From: Anaerolineales bacterium
GTDB lineage: Bacteria > Chloroflexota > Anaerolineae > Anaerolineales > Villigracilaceae
Direction: 5' to 3'
NCBI GenBank assembly: GCA_030583905.1
Contig: CP129481.1
Location: forward strand, 2,572,136 to 2,636,135
Length of the DNA stretch: 64,000 bases
Shown: positions 8,267-15,953 of the stretch, piece by piece
How positions within the stretch are numbered: position 1 is the first letter of the stretch
Layout: the number at the start of each line of letters is the position of its first letter
The notes under the pieces: model-generated
Databases searched by the model: none
Told to the model about the DNA's origin: nothing
The model's input: only the letters and a program-made list of their open reading frames with translations
Position numbers and translations under genes: made by a program

Positions 8267-10177
8267 TTACGGCTTCAAATGCTTGGTAAAGAAGCCCGTG
8301 ATGGCATTGTAGCAGGTGACGCGGTTTTCGTACTTCAATACGTCGTGACCCTCATCTTCAAAGACCAGCAGTTCGATGGGTTTGCCTTTCTTCTTTAGTT
8401 CGCGGACGAGGTCTTCCGACTCCGCTGCCACCACGCGCGGGTCGTTCCTTCCCTGAATGACCAGCATCGGCGCTTTCATCTTATGGAGGTGGGTCTTGGG
8501 CGAACGCTGGATCAGGTCGGCGCGTTCTTCGGGTTTGTCAATATCACCGATGGCAAGTTTAAAGTACGGCTTCCACGTCTCGGGGATGCGCTCGGAGAAC
8601 GTGACCAGATCATATGGACCGAACATATCGCAGGATGCCTTCCACAAATTCGGGTGCATGCCCGCCTGCATCAACGTCATGTATCCGCCATACGAGCGTC
8701 CGACCACCGCTGCGCGCTTGACATCCACACGTTTGTCCTTTGGCAGGACTTTGGTCATGGCGTGGACATGGTCAAGGCGGTCGAGCCCGCCCCAATCACG
8801 GTCGATGCGTTTGGTATAGGAAAGTCCATAACCGGTCGAGCCGCGCACGTTCGGGACGAAGACCGCAAATCCGCGCAGGGTCAGGAACTGGATGAGCGGC
8901 ATCGAGAACCACGCGAAGTCCGGGCGCTCCTGTCCCTGCGGACCGCCGTGTATGTAATACACCAGCGGGCGCGGTCCCTTGTATCCCAGCCCTTTGGCGG
9001 GGAGATAAAGCCGCGCTGAAACGCGCAAGCCGTCATGAGTGATGAAGGAGGCGTCTTCGCCTTTCGAGAGATGTGCATCCGGAATTCCAAGGATCTTCTC
9101 GTTGGTGTGCAGGATCATCAAATTACGCTTCGCGCCTTCGATGGAATAGATCTGCGTCGGTGATGTAGCGGTCGAGAACGAAAAGGTAAATACATCCTCC
9201 GTCTTGTCGTAATCCATGTGCTCCAGCACACCGCCGTCGAACGGCTCCTGCCCGACCAGCACATGCCTGAGCGTCATCGTCAGTTTTGCTTCATCGAACA
9301 CACCTTCGTACGCCCAGGAACAGCCGTCGATATTGAAAGTGACCAGATAGCGGTTTTCCTTTAAATGAGAGATATCTTCCATCTCGCCCACGCCTGTGTG
9401 GACAACACCCTTCAACGCAACGGGTTTGAGCGTGCCGGGCCTTTTGAGGTCGATGTATCCCAGGCTGTATGTATCGTCAAACACGGAACTGGTGATGATC
9501 ACACCCTTTCCGCCCGGAGAGAATACCGCGCCGCCCAATCCGTTCAACGGAACCTGCTCGCCGGGTTTGCGTTTTTCCAACGGCTTGCCGTACAGAAGCG
9601 TCATCTTGCCATTCACCCACAGATACAACACTGCATCACCGACCGAGTAGCCTGTGCCCACCAAGAGTCTTTTATGATCGGCGCTGTGCGCCCCCACGCC
9701 ATACCCAAAGGCGCTTTGCGCGATCTTCGTCAACTTGCCGGTCTTCAGATCGCCGCGATAGGTTTCGACCAGCGGCTTGTCGCGGCGCTCCGCCTGCAGG
9801 TAGATGATGCCTTTGTCAGGGTCACACTCGCCGAGATGAACGCGATACTTCGCAAAGAAATTCTTGAAGGATGGCTCGGGGAAACCGCCGTCCATTGGGA
9901 GCAGCATCGGCTGGTAATTTTCGTCGCCGTTGCTGTCGACCATCACCAGGATCTTGCCCAGTTTGGGGAAGACGTAGAACGAATGTCCCCCGATCAAATG
10001 CGGATTCTGCAGAGCAATATGCGGTGGCAAAAGAGGCTCCGGCACACTGCCGCCATGATACATGGCATACAAACTCAGGTGCCCCGAAAGATTGCTCAGG
10101 AAATACACGCGTTCATCCGCATATTGCGGCGCAACGAATAAACGAGCAGACATTAACGATTCGATACGATAGTTCAT
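8267..10177 (-). CDS. S9 family (prolyl oligopeptidase-type) serine peptidase
   Basis: This 636-aa protein has an N-terminal beta-propeller-like half and a C-terminal alpha/beta-hydrolase domain. The nucleophile elbow is G-R-S-Y-G-G, near residue 480. The Asp is in GRNDPRV and the His in DEGHDV, so the catalytic triad is complete. The oxyanion segment YYIHGGPQGQ is also typical. The family releases dipeptides or acyl-amino acids from short peptides. No signal peptide is seen, so it is probably cytoplasmic. The start ATG at 10177 has an AAAGGA ribosome site 6 nt upstream. Confidence 0.93.
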   Translation of the reverse strand: MNYRIESLMSARLFVAPQYADERVYFLSNLSGHLSLYAMYHGGSVPEPLLPPHIALQNPHLIGGHSFYVFPKLGKILVMVDSNGDENYQPMLLPMDGGFPEPSFKNFFAKYRVHLGECDPDKGIIYLQAERRDKPLVETYRGDLKTGKLTKIAQSAFGYGVGAHSADHKRLLVGTGYSVGDAVLYLWVNGKMTLLYGKPLEKRKPGEQVPLNGLGGAVFSPGGKGVIITSSVFDDTYSLGYIDLKRPGTLKPVALKGVVHTGVGEMEDISHLKENRYLVTFNIDGCSWAYEGVFDEAKLTMTLRHVLVGQEPFDGGVLEHMDYDKTEDVFTFSFSTATSPTQIYSIEGAKRNLMILHTNEKILGIPDAHLSKGEDASFITHDGLRVSARLYLPAKGLGYKGPRPLVYYIHGGPQGQERPDFAWFSMPLIQFLTLRGFAVFVPNVRGSTGYGLSYTKRIDRDWGGLDRLDHVHAMTKVLPKDKRVDVKRAAVVGRSYGGYMTLMQAGMHPNLWKASCDMFGPYDLVTFSERIPETWKPYFKLAIGDIDKPEERADLIQRSPKTHLHKMKAPMLVIQGRNDPRVVAAESEDLVRELKKKGKPIELLVFEDEGHDVLKYENRVTCYNAITGFFTKHLKP

Positions 10178-10217
10178 GGAAGATCCTTTCTGGATGAAAT
10201 TAGGTTGGTTCTTCTGC

Positions 10218-10236
10218 CAGCCTCACTTGGAGGCTG
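10218..10236. other. Small hairpin after mnmA
   Basis: Seven-base arms CAGCCTC/GAGGCTG around a 5-nt loop lie just past the mnmA stop. No U tract follows, so a terminator role is uncertain. Confidence 0.35.
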
Positions 10237-10257
10237 CGTCGTCAGTGTTTAAGTTTC

Positions 10258-11325
10258 TTATGGAATGATCCCTCCGCCAAGCATGACATCGCCCCGATAA
10301 AAAACCGCCGCCTGACCCGCCGTCGCATCCCGCACAGGCGCATCGAACGTGACGTGTGCCTGATTCCCGTCCATTGGCTTGACCCACGCCGGTACTTCCT
10401 TTGCCGTGTAGCGGGTCTTCACTTCCGCGCGGAAGGGTTCGTTCGGCACCTCCCCGCTGGCCCAATTGACATCGCGGACGGTCAACTCCGAGATGCCCAG
10501 TTCATCGCGCGTGCCCACCACCAACGCATTGCTCGACGCGTCCTTCGTGATCACATACAGCGGCACGGGCGAAGCGACTCCCAAGCCCTTGCGTTGACCG
10601 ATGGTGTAGTTCGCCAGCCCATCATGCCGCCCGATCACCCTGCCATCCGGGGTTTCGATATTTCCGGGTTGAAGGATCTCAGGCGCATTCCGCCGCAGAA
10701 AATTGCGATAATCTTCGCCTGCAAGAAAACACAGGTCCTGCGAATCGGCTCTCGAAGCGGTCGGCAACCCAAAGTCAGCCGCGAAGCGACGGATCTCCGG
10801 CTTAGGATATTCCCCGACCGGGAACAAGGCATGTTTCAGCTTATCCTGCGTCAACACATGCAAGACGTAGGATTGATCTTTCGAGTGATCCACCGCGCGG
10901 AGCAATTCCTTTTTTTCCGATTCGCCCTGCCGGATGCGCACATAATGACCGGTTGCCATGAACTCCGCCCCAAGAGCCAGGGCATGATCCAGCAGAAACG
11001 TCCAGCGGATCTGGCGGTTGCACAGCAGGCACGGATTTGGAGTCTCGCCGCGCGCATAGCCGTCCAGAAAATACTGGACCACAGTCTCGCGGAAGACATC
11101 CTTTGCATCGATGACATAAAACGGGATATCCAGAATGCCAGCCACGCGCCGCGCCTGTGCCATCGAATCGGGCGTGCAGCAACGGTTGGAATCTTCCTTG
11201 CCCGGCTCGCTCCATAAACGGAGCATCATGCCGGTCACATCGTAACCCTGCTGTTTGAGCAACGCCGCCGCAACGGACGAATCCACGCCGCCGGACATGG
11301 CGACGACCACTTTTCTTTTTTCCAT
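10258..11325 (-). CDS. mnmA: tRNA-specific 2-thiouridylase MnmA
   Basis: MnmA activates U34 of tRNA Lys, Glu and Gln with ATP and adds sulfur to make 2-thiouridine. The 355-aa product has the PP-loop SGGVDSS at residues ~10-16, the first catalytic Cys in NPCLLCN, and the second in DSQDLCFL; all expected active-site features are present. I start it at MEKRKVVVAM (11325). The longer open frame upstream would run through the promoter. A TATAAT box ends only 9 nt before the ATG, so the mRNA leader must be very short. Confidence 0.96.
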   Translation of the reverse strand: MEKRKVVVAMSGGVDSSVAAALLKQQGYDVTGMMLRLWSEPGKEDSNRCCTPDSMAQARRVAGILDIPFYVIDAKDVFRETVVQYFLDGYARGETPNPCLLCNRQIRWTFLLDHALALGAEFMATGHYVRIRQGESEKKELLRAVDHSKDQSYVLHVLTQDKLKHALFPVGEYPKPEIRRFAADFGLPTASRADSQDLCFLAGEDYRNFLRRNAPEILQPGNIETPDGRVIGRHDGLANYTIGQRKGLGVASPVPLYVITKDASSNALVVGTRDELGISELTVRDVNWASGEVPNEPFRAEVKTRYTAKEVPAWVKPMDGNQAHVTFDAPVRDATAGQAAVFYRGDVMLGGGIIP

Positions 11326-11334
11326 AACAGCCTG

Positions 11335-11366
11335 ATTATACTCATTGGAGGGCAGACCGTGGACAA
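11335..11366 (-). promoter_or_regulatory. mnmA promoter with near-leaderless start
   Basis: The -10 box TATAAT (11335-11340 on the minus strand) lies 9 nt from the mnmA ATG. A TTGTCC -35-like box is at 11361-11366 with a long 20-nt spacer. Confidence 0.55.
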
Positions 11367-11446
11367 AAGACCGTAGAAAGCAGAATTGACGCATGCGGCG
11401 GACTCAAAGTATATTCGGCGCATTCGATAGAATGACAGGAGAGACC

Positions 11447-13045
11447 ATGACCAGCAAAGCAGACATCGTGATCGAGAACGCCAGAGTCTTCACCAGCAAC
11501 CCGGATACGCCGCACGCGCAAGCCGTGGCGGTGAAAGGCAGCCGCATTCTCTTTGTGGGAACGAACGAAGGCGCAAACGAATTCAAGGGAGACACCACGC
11601 GCGTCATTGACGGACAGGGATGCACGCTGACGCCCGGGTTCATCGACTCACACTTCCACCTGCTGTGGGGAGCCATTTGGGCGGGAAGCGCACAGTTGTA
11701 TGACGCAAAAAATTTGGACGGTCTCAAGCGCACCCTGACGGAATTCGCTTCGCAGAACCAAACTTCCACATGGGTGGACGGGCGCGGAATCAAATACGGT
11801 ATTGTGGAAACCCGCCAACAACTTGACGCCATCATCTCCGACCGCCCCGTATATATAAACGCATATGACGGTCACACTTCTTGGGCGAACACCAAAGCGC
11901 TCGAACTGGCAGGCATTCTCCAGCCCGGCGTGGAAGCGGAAGGCGTCGGCGTGATCGTCCGTGACGGGGACGGGCTTGCCACCGGAGAATTGCGCGAAAC
12001 TGCCATGCGCCTCGTTGCGGACCTGATTCCCGAGCCAGGCGAAGCCCGCAAGCGTGAACTGCTGAAGATGGTCATCGCGCGGATAAATGCCGCAGGCGTG
12101 ACGGGCGTTCATAATATGAACGGAGATATGCAGGAATTGATGACCTATGCCGCACTGGAAGATGCCGGGGAAATGACCTTGCGGGTCTATGTGCCGTATC
12201 ACATCAAGCCAGAGACCACCGAGGAGATGCTCAGCGAAGCCGCGGAAATGGCGAAGGTACAAGGCGAATTCGTGCGAGGCGGGGCGGCAAAGTTCTTTAT
12301 GGACGGGGTTTGGGAGTCGTACACTGCGCTCAACCTTGAGCCATATGCGGACGATCCGCACGCCAAACCGGAAGGGATTTTCTCGGCAGAGCATTTTACG
12401 CGCATGGCATCCGCTTGTGACAGGCTGGGCTTGCAGATCTTCGTCCACTGTTGCGGGGATGGAGCGGTGAGACGCACGCTCGATGGGTACGAAGCAGTTC
12501 AACGGTCGAATGGGAAGCGGGACAGCCGCCATCGTGTGGAGCATATCGAAGTCATCCATCCCGATGACCTGCCGCGCTTCAAGGAATTGGGCGTCATCGC
12601 TTCGATGCAGACCGGGCACGCGCCGCTCGATGCCAGCGACGGGGATGTCTGGCTCGAACGTGTGGGCAAACAGCGCTGGGGCAAGTCCTTCGCATGGCGT
12701 GACGTGAAAGATGCAGGCGCGCACTTGTGCCTCGGCAGCGACTGGACGGTTGCGCCGTTCGACCCGATGGTGCACCTGCATGCCGCGCTCAATCGTAATA
12801 AATGGAGCGAGGCGGACCCCGACCAGCGGCTCACGTTGGAGGAAGTCATACTCGGTTATACGCGCGACGCCGCCTATGCGGAATTCAAGGAGCACGAAAA
12901 GGGACAGGTCAGGGAAGGCTATCTCGCCGATCTGGTGCTGTTCACGCACGACCTGTTCGCTTTGGAGCCCGAAAAGATATTGAACGCCAAACCCGCGCTG
13001 ACGATCGTGGATGGAAAGATCGTTTTTGAAACTCCCAGACAATAA
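11447..13045 (+). CDS. Amidohydrolase family protein (YtcJ-like)
   Basis: The ATG at 11447 follows AGGAGAG. The 532-aa product has the amidohydrolase-3/YtcJ layout: a small N-terminal beta domain, the metal motif D-S-H-F-H at ~65-70, HCCGDGA and HRVEHIE in the barrel, and LGSDWTVAPFDP with the likely catalytic Asp. Members hydrolyse amide bonds of exoenzyme-type substrates; the natural substrate is usually unknown. No signal peptide. Convergent with the VWA lipoprotein gene. Confidence 0.9.
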   Translation: MTSKADIVIENARVFTSNPDTPHAQAVAVKGSRILFVGTNEGANEFKGDTTRVIDGQGCTLTPGFIDSHFHLLWGAIWAGSAQLYDAKNLDGLKRTLTEFASQNQTSTWVDGRGIKYGIVETRQQLDAIISDRPVYINAYDGHTSWANTKALELAGILQPGVEAEGVGVIVRDGDGLATGELRETAMRLVADLIPEPGEARKRELLKMVIARINAAGVTGVHNMNGDMQELMTYAALEDAGEMTLRVYVPYHIKPETTEEMLSEAAEMAKVQGEFVRGGAAKFFMDGVWESYTALNLEPYADDPHAKPEGIFSAEHFTRMASACDRLGLQIFVHCCGDGAVRRTLDGYEAVQRSNGKRDSRHRVEHIEVIHPDDLPRFKELGVIASMQTGHAPLDASDGDVWLERVGKQRWGKSFAWRDVKDAGAHLCLGSDWTVAPFDPMVHLHAALNRNKWSEADPDQRLTLEEVILGYTRDAAYAEFKEHEKGQVREGYLADLVLFTHDLFALEPEKILNAKPALTIVDGKIVFETPRQ

Positions 13046-13150
13046 TTCGCTCACCTTACGCGATTTTGTTGCAGGGTCGCCCTTTGCAGCGAATTTTCAT
13101 GACACATGGCTGGGTTACCCCTACCGCGTACCATCAATAATTCAATCAAA

Positions 13151-13183
13151 ACGCGGCAGTCCTTTTGAAAAGGACTGCCGCGT
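13151..13183. terminator. Terminator between convergent genes
   Basis: A 15-16 bp near-perfect stem (ACGCGGCAGTCC arm and complement) with a tiny loop. The minus-strand exit is T-rich (TTTGATTGAA), so it best serves the VWA gene; plus-strand termination is weaker. Confidence 0.75.
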
Positions 13184-13219
13184 ATGTTGTGAGACAGGGC
13201 TGCGAAGGGAATGCTTCAA

Positions 13220-14767
13220 TCAATCCATCAAACGGCGCGCCTTGCGGACCAAATCCGCGAACTCCTTCATGGCATCGTCTCGGTGGAAATAGTCTTCAAG
13301 GCGGCGGGCTTCTTCATAGACGGCATCCAGAGAACCATCCTCCGCCCAGTAACTGCCTTTCAATATCTCTGCATATTCGGCAACAACCACTGAGAGTTGG
13401 AAGTACGGGTCGGTTTCACGGAAATTTAAAGCAAGTTGGCGCGCTTCAAAATCGCGTGAAATCTCAACGATTTGATGTGTGTCGGGGTCCTTCCAACGCA
13501 TATACACTGTCGCGATCCTGCCGCGCGCTTCGGGATACAACTTGATTTCATACAAAGCAGTCACCGAGTGTCCTGCCCCAATCTCGCCCGCATCCACATC
13601 ATTATCGCGAAACTCGTCATCGTCGATGGCGCGGTTTTCATACCCAATCAGCCGGTATCGGGATACCGCATCAGGGTTGAAATCCACCTGTACTTTCGCA
13701 TCCAACGCAATGGCTTGCAGAGTGCCTGTGATCTCATCCACAAACAATCTGCGGGCTTCATCCATATCGTCCACGTACGCATAGAAGCCATTGCCATTGT
13801 TTGCAAGCTGTTCCATCAGGGTGTCATTGTAATTGCTCATTCCAAAACCAACGGTCGTAAGAGTGACGCCGCGTTCCACATGGCGGTCGATCACATCAAG
13901 GATCGCGTCCGCCTCGGTCTGCCCGACATTTGCCACACCATCCGAGCATAGGATGACCCGGTTGATTCCATCCGACTTAAATGCTTCCATCGCCATGCCA
14001 TAACCGAGCCTCAACCCCGCTTCGGCATTGGTCGCACCTTCGGTTTGCAGGCTGTAGATGGCGTCGAGAATTCGGCGGTGATCCGATCCGCGGGTGGGTT
14101 GAAGTACTACGCGCGCATCTGAACCGTACACCACAATGCTGACTGTATCGTCACGATGCAGCTGCTCGACCAGTAATTCAAGCGAGCGTTTGACCAGTCC
14201 CAGGCGATTCTCCATTTCCATCGAACCGGAGATGTCAATGACAAAGGTCAGCGCGGCGTCTTTGCGGTCTTCATCCGCCACATCGTACCCTTGAATGCCG
14301 ATGCGCAGCATGTGATAACGTTCGGTTTGTGTGAAGGGGGAAGGTGCGCCGTCAACGTATATTCCAAATGCCTGATGCGCAGGCGGCAGGAGGTATCCGT
14401 AGTCAAAGTAGTTGACATATTCCTCCACGCGGACGGATTCCTTCGGGGGCAAATTTCCATCGTCAAGATAGTTCCGCATGACCGTGTACGACCCCGTATC
14501 AACATCCAACGCGAAAGTGGAAAGGTTATCGTCCTCGGTATCAATGGATGGATTGACCCCGTAATCCTCGAAGAACATATCGTACGGCTCGCTATTGAAT
14601 TGGGAAGGCGCTGCGCCCTGTTCGGGCAGGGAGGGCGCCGGCTCAAAAGCGGGCATCTCTGCGGCAGGCGCTGGGTGTTCCGTTGCTGCAGGGGCACCGC
14701 CACAAGCATAGGTAAATATCAATAGAAATACAGCACAAAAGCCCGGGGCTTTGCGTAAGGTTTTCAT
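13220..14767 (-). CDS. VWA-domain lipoprotein (YfbK family)
   Basis: The ATG at 14767 has an ideal AAAGGAG site; the frame extends a few codons upstream without support. The 515-aa product has a lipoprotein signal ending in FTYAC, a low-complexity Pro/Ala linker, the YfbK N-terminal domain (TFALDVDTGSYTVMRNYL), and a von Willebrand A domain with an intact MIDAS (D-I-S-G-S). A C-terminal DUF3520-like segment contains ETDPYFQLSVVVAEYAEIL. The family is thought to act in metal-dependent protein contacts at the cell surface; no precise role is known. Its 5' leader contains short ORFs (see findings). Confidence 0.92.
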   Translation of the reverse strand: MKTLRKAPGFCAVFLLIFTYACGGAPAATEHPAPAAEMPAFEPAPSLPEQGAAPSQFNSEPYDMFFEDYGVNPSIDTEDDNLSTFALDVDTGSYTVMRNYLDDGNLPPKESVRVEEYVNYFDYGYLLPPAHQAFGIYVDGAPSPFTQTERYHMLRIGIQGYDVADEDRKDAALTFVIDISGSMEMENRLGLVKRSLELLVEQLHRDDTVSIVVYGSDARVVLQPTRGSDHRRILDAIYSLQTEGATNAEAGLRLGYGMAMEAFKSDGINRVILCSDGVANVGQTEADAILDVIDRHVERGVTLTTVGFGMSNYNDTLMEQLANNGNGFYAYVDDMDEARRLFVDEITGTLQAIALDAKVQVDFNPDAVSRYRLIGYENRAIDDDEFRDNDVDAGEIGAGHSVTALYEIKLYPEARGRIATVYMRWKDPDTHQIVEISRDFEARQLALNFRETDPYFQLSVVVAEYAEILKGSYWAEDGSLDAVYEEARRLEDYFHRDDAMKEFADLVRKARRLMD

Positions 14768-14994
14768 TTTCTTCTCCTTTGTGGTCATCAAAACAAACAT
14801 AGCAGGAGAATCAGCGGACGGCGTTCCGCTGTCTCCATGTAAGCCACATCAAATCATGGAACCTCCTTTCAGAATACGGTTGTTATTATGAACCAGACGC
14901 ATCGCTTATGGGGAAAGTTCCCCCAGTCAACGATATGAACATTTTGACATCTTTTCAATTCAAAATCAACCGTCAATTTTGAAAGATGCGCTGA

Positions 14995-15000
14995 TAAAAT
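14995..15000 (+). promoter_or_regulatory. -10 box, leaderless configuration
   Basis: TAAAAT lies exactly 6 nt before the ATG at 15007 and no ribosome site is present, as expected for a leaderless mRNA. Confidence 0.6.
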
Positions 15001-15006
15001 TCCGCC

Positions 15007-15918
15007 ATGCAAAACAATGCCGTAATAAAAAAAGTCTCTCTATTCATCTCAGCCATTGCCGCCCTGGCGATCCTCGCTTTCACCATCCCCAATTTGGACG
15101 TAGCCGCGCGCGCGGTGAAAGCAATCAAAAGCGGAACGTTCAGCGTGCAAAGACTGCGCTACGACATTGCATCCTTCAACATCGGGCGCAGGAGTGAAGT
15201 CATTCCAGTGGATGTGCGCGTCTCACCAAAGGACGGGATGAGGCAGGTCTTTGTGCCCGCCGGGGAATTCCTCATGGGCAGGGACGGTCAGCCGTTTCAA
15301 GGCGCGCCTCCGCATAGCGTGTATCTGGATTCGTATTGGATGGATCAGGTGGAGGTCAGCAATGCGATGTACGAAGGTTGTGTGAAGGAAGAAGCCTGCG
15401 AACCGCCGACCCTGCGTCTCAACCCCTACTACGGAAAATGGGTCTATCGAAATTATCCGGTCGTATACGTCAGTTGGTTTCAGGCGCAAGCCTATTGCGA
15501 ATGGGCGGGCAGAAGACTGCCGACCGAAGCGGAATTTGAAAAAGCCGCGCGCGGCACGGACGAAAGGAAGCATCCCTGGGGGAACTCACAGCCCACCCCG
15601 CGCCATGCCAACTATGCCGAAGCGCTGATCGGCGAACCCGTGCCCGTGTACCGCTATCCCTTGGGCGCAAGTCCCTATGGCGCTTTGAACATGGTCGGCA
15701 ACGTGCGCGAATGGACGGCGGACTGGTATGACATTGACTATTACTTCACATCCCCGACCATTGACCCGCGCGGACCCGAAACAGGCATCGAGCGAGCCAT
15801 GCGCAGCGGCGCGTACGATGCGGATGCGAACGAGATATTGACCACGTCCCGCTACAAACATGAACCGAACTCCGCCGGAGCAAGCCGCGGCTTCCGGTGT
15901 GCCGAAGCGGAGAAATAA
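15007..15918 (+). CDS. SUMF1/EgtB/PvdO-family protein, membrane-anchored
   Basis: The 303-aa product has an uncleaved signal or anchor (residues ~12-30) and then a formylglycine-generating-enzyme-type fold: F-V-P-A-G-E-F-L-M-G, HSVYLDSYWMDQVEVSN, YPVVYVSWFQAQAYCEWAG, RLPTEAEFEKAARG and the final GFRCAE. The copper-binding Cys pair of true formylglycine-generating enzymes is absent: the usual R-G-G-S-x-C region reads RSGAYDADANE. It is therefore probably not a sulfatase activator; many such homologues have other or unknown roles. Outside the cell by topology. Confidence 0.88.
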   Translation: MQNNAVIKKVSLFISAIAALAILAFTIPNLDVAARAVKAIKSGTFSVQRLRYDIASFNIGRRSEVIPVDVRVSPKDGMRQVFVPAGEFLMGRDGQPFQGAPPHSVYLDSYWMDQVEVSNAMYEGCVKEEACEPPTLRLNPYYGKWVYRNYPVVYVSWFQAQAYCEWAGRRLPTEAEFEKAARGTDERKHPWGNSQPTPRHANYAEALIGEPVPVYRYPLGASPYGALNMVGNVREWTADWYDIDYYFTSPTIDPRGPETGIERAMRSGAYDADANEILTTSRYKHEPNSAGASRGFRCAEAEK

Positions 15919-15920
15919 AA

Positions 15921-15947
15921 AAGGGGCGCAGGGTCGCTGCGCCCCTT
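15921..15947. terminator. Terminator for alaS (minus strand)
   Basis: An 11-bp stem (AAGGGGCGCAG and complement) with a 5-nt loop. On the minus strand it is followed by TTTTTATTTC, a good U tract, 6 nt after the alaS stop. It also lies just past the plus-strand SUMF1-like gene. Confidence 0.85.
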
Positions 15948-15953
15948 GCGGGG

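Noticed and set aside
11648..13054. 468-codon antisense frame over the amidohydrolase
   Set aside because: Shadow frame; the plus-strand protein has intact metal motifs.
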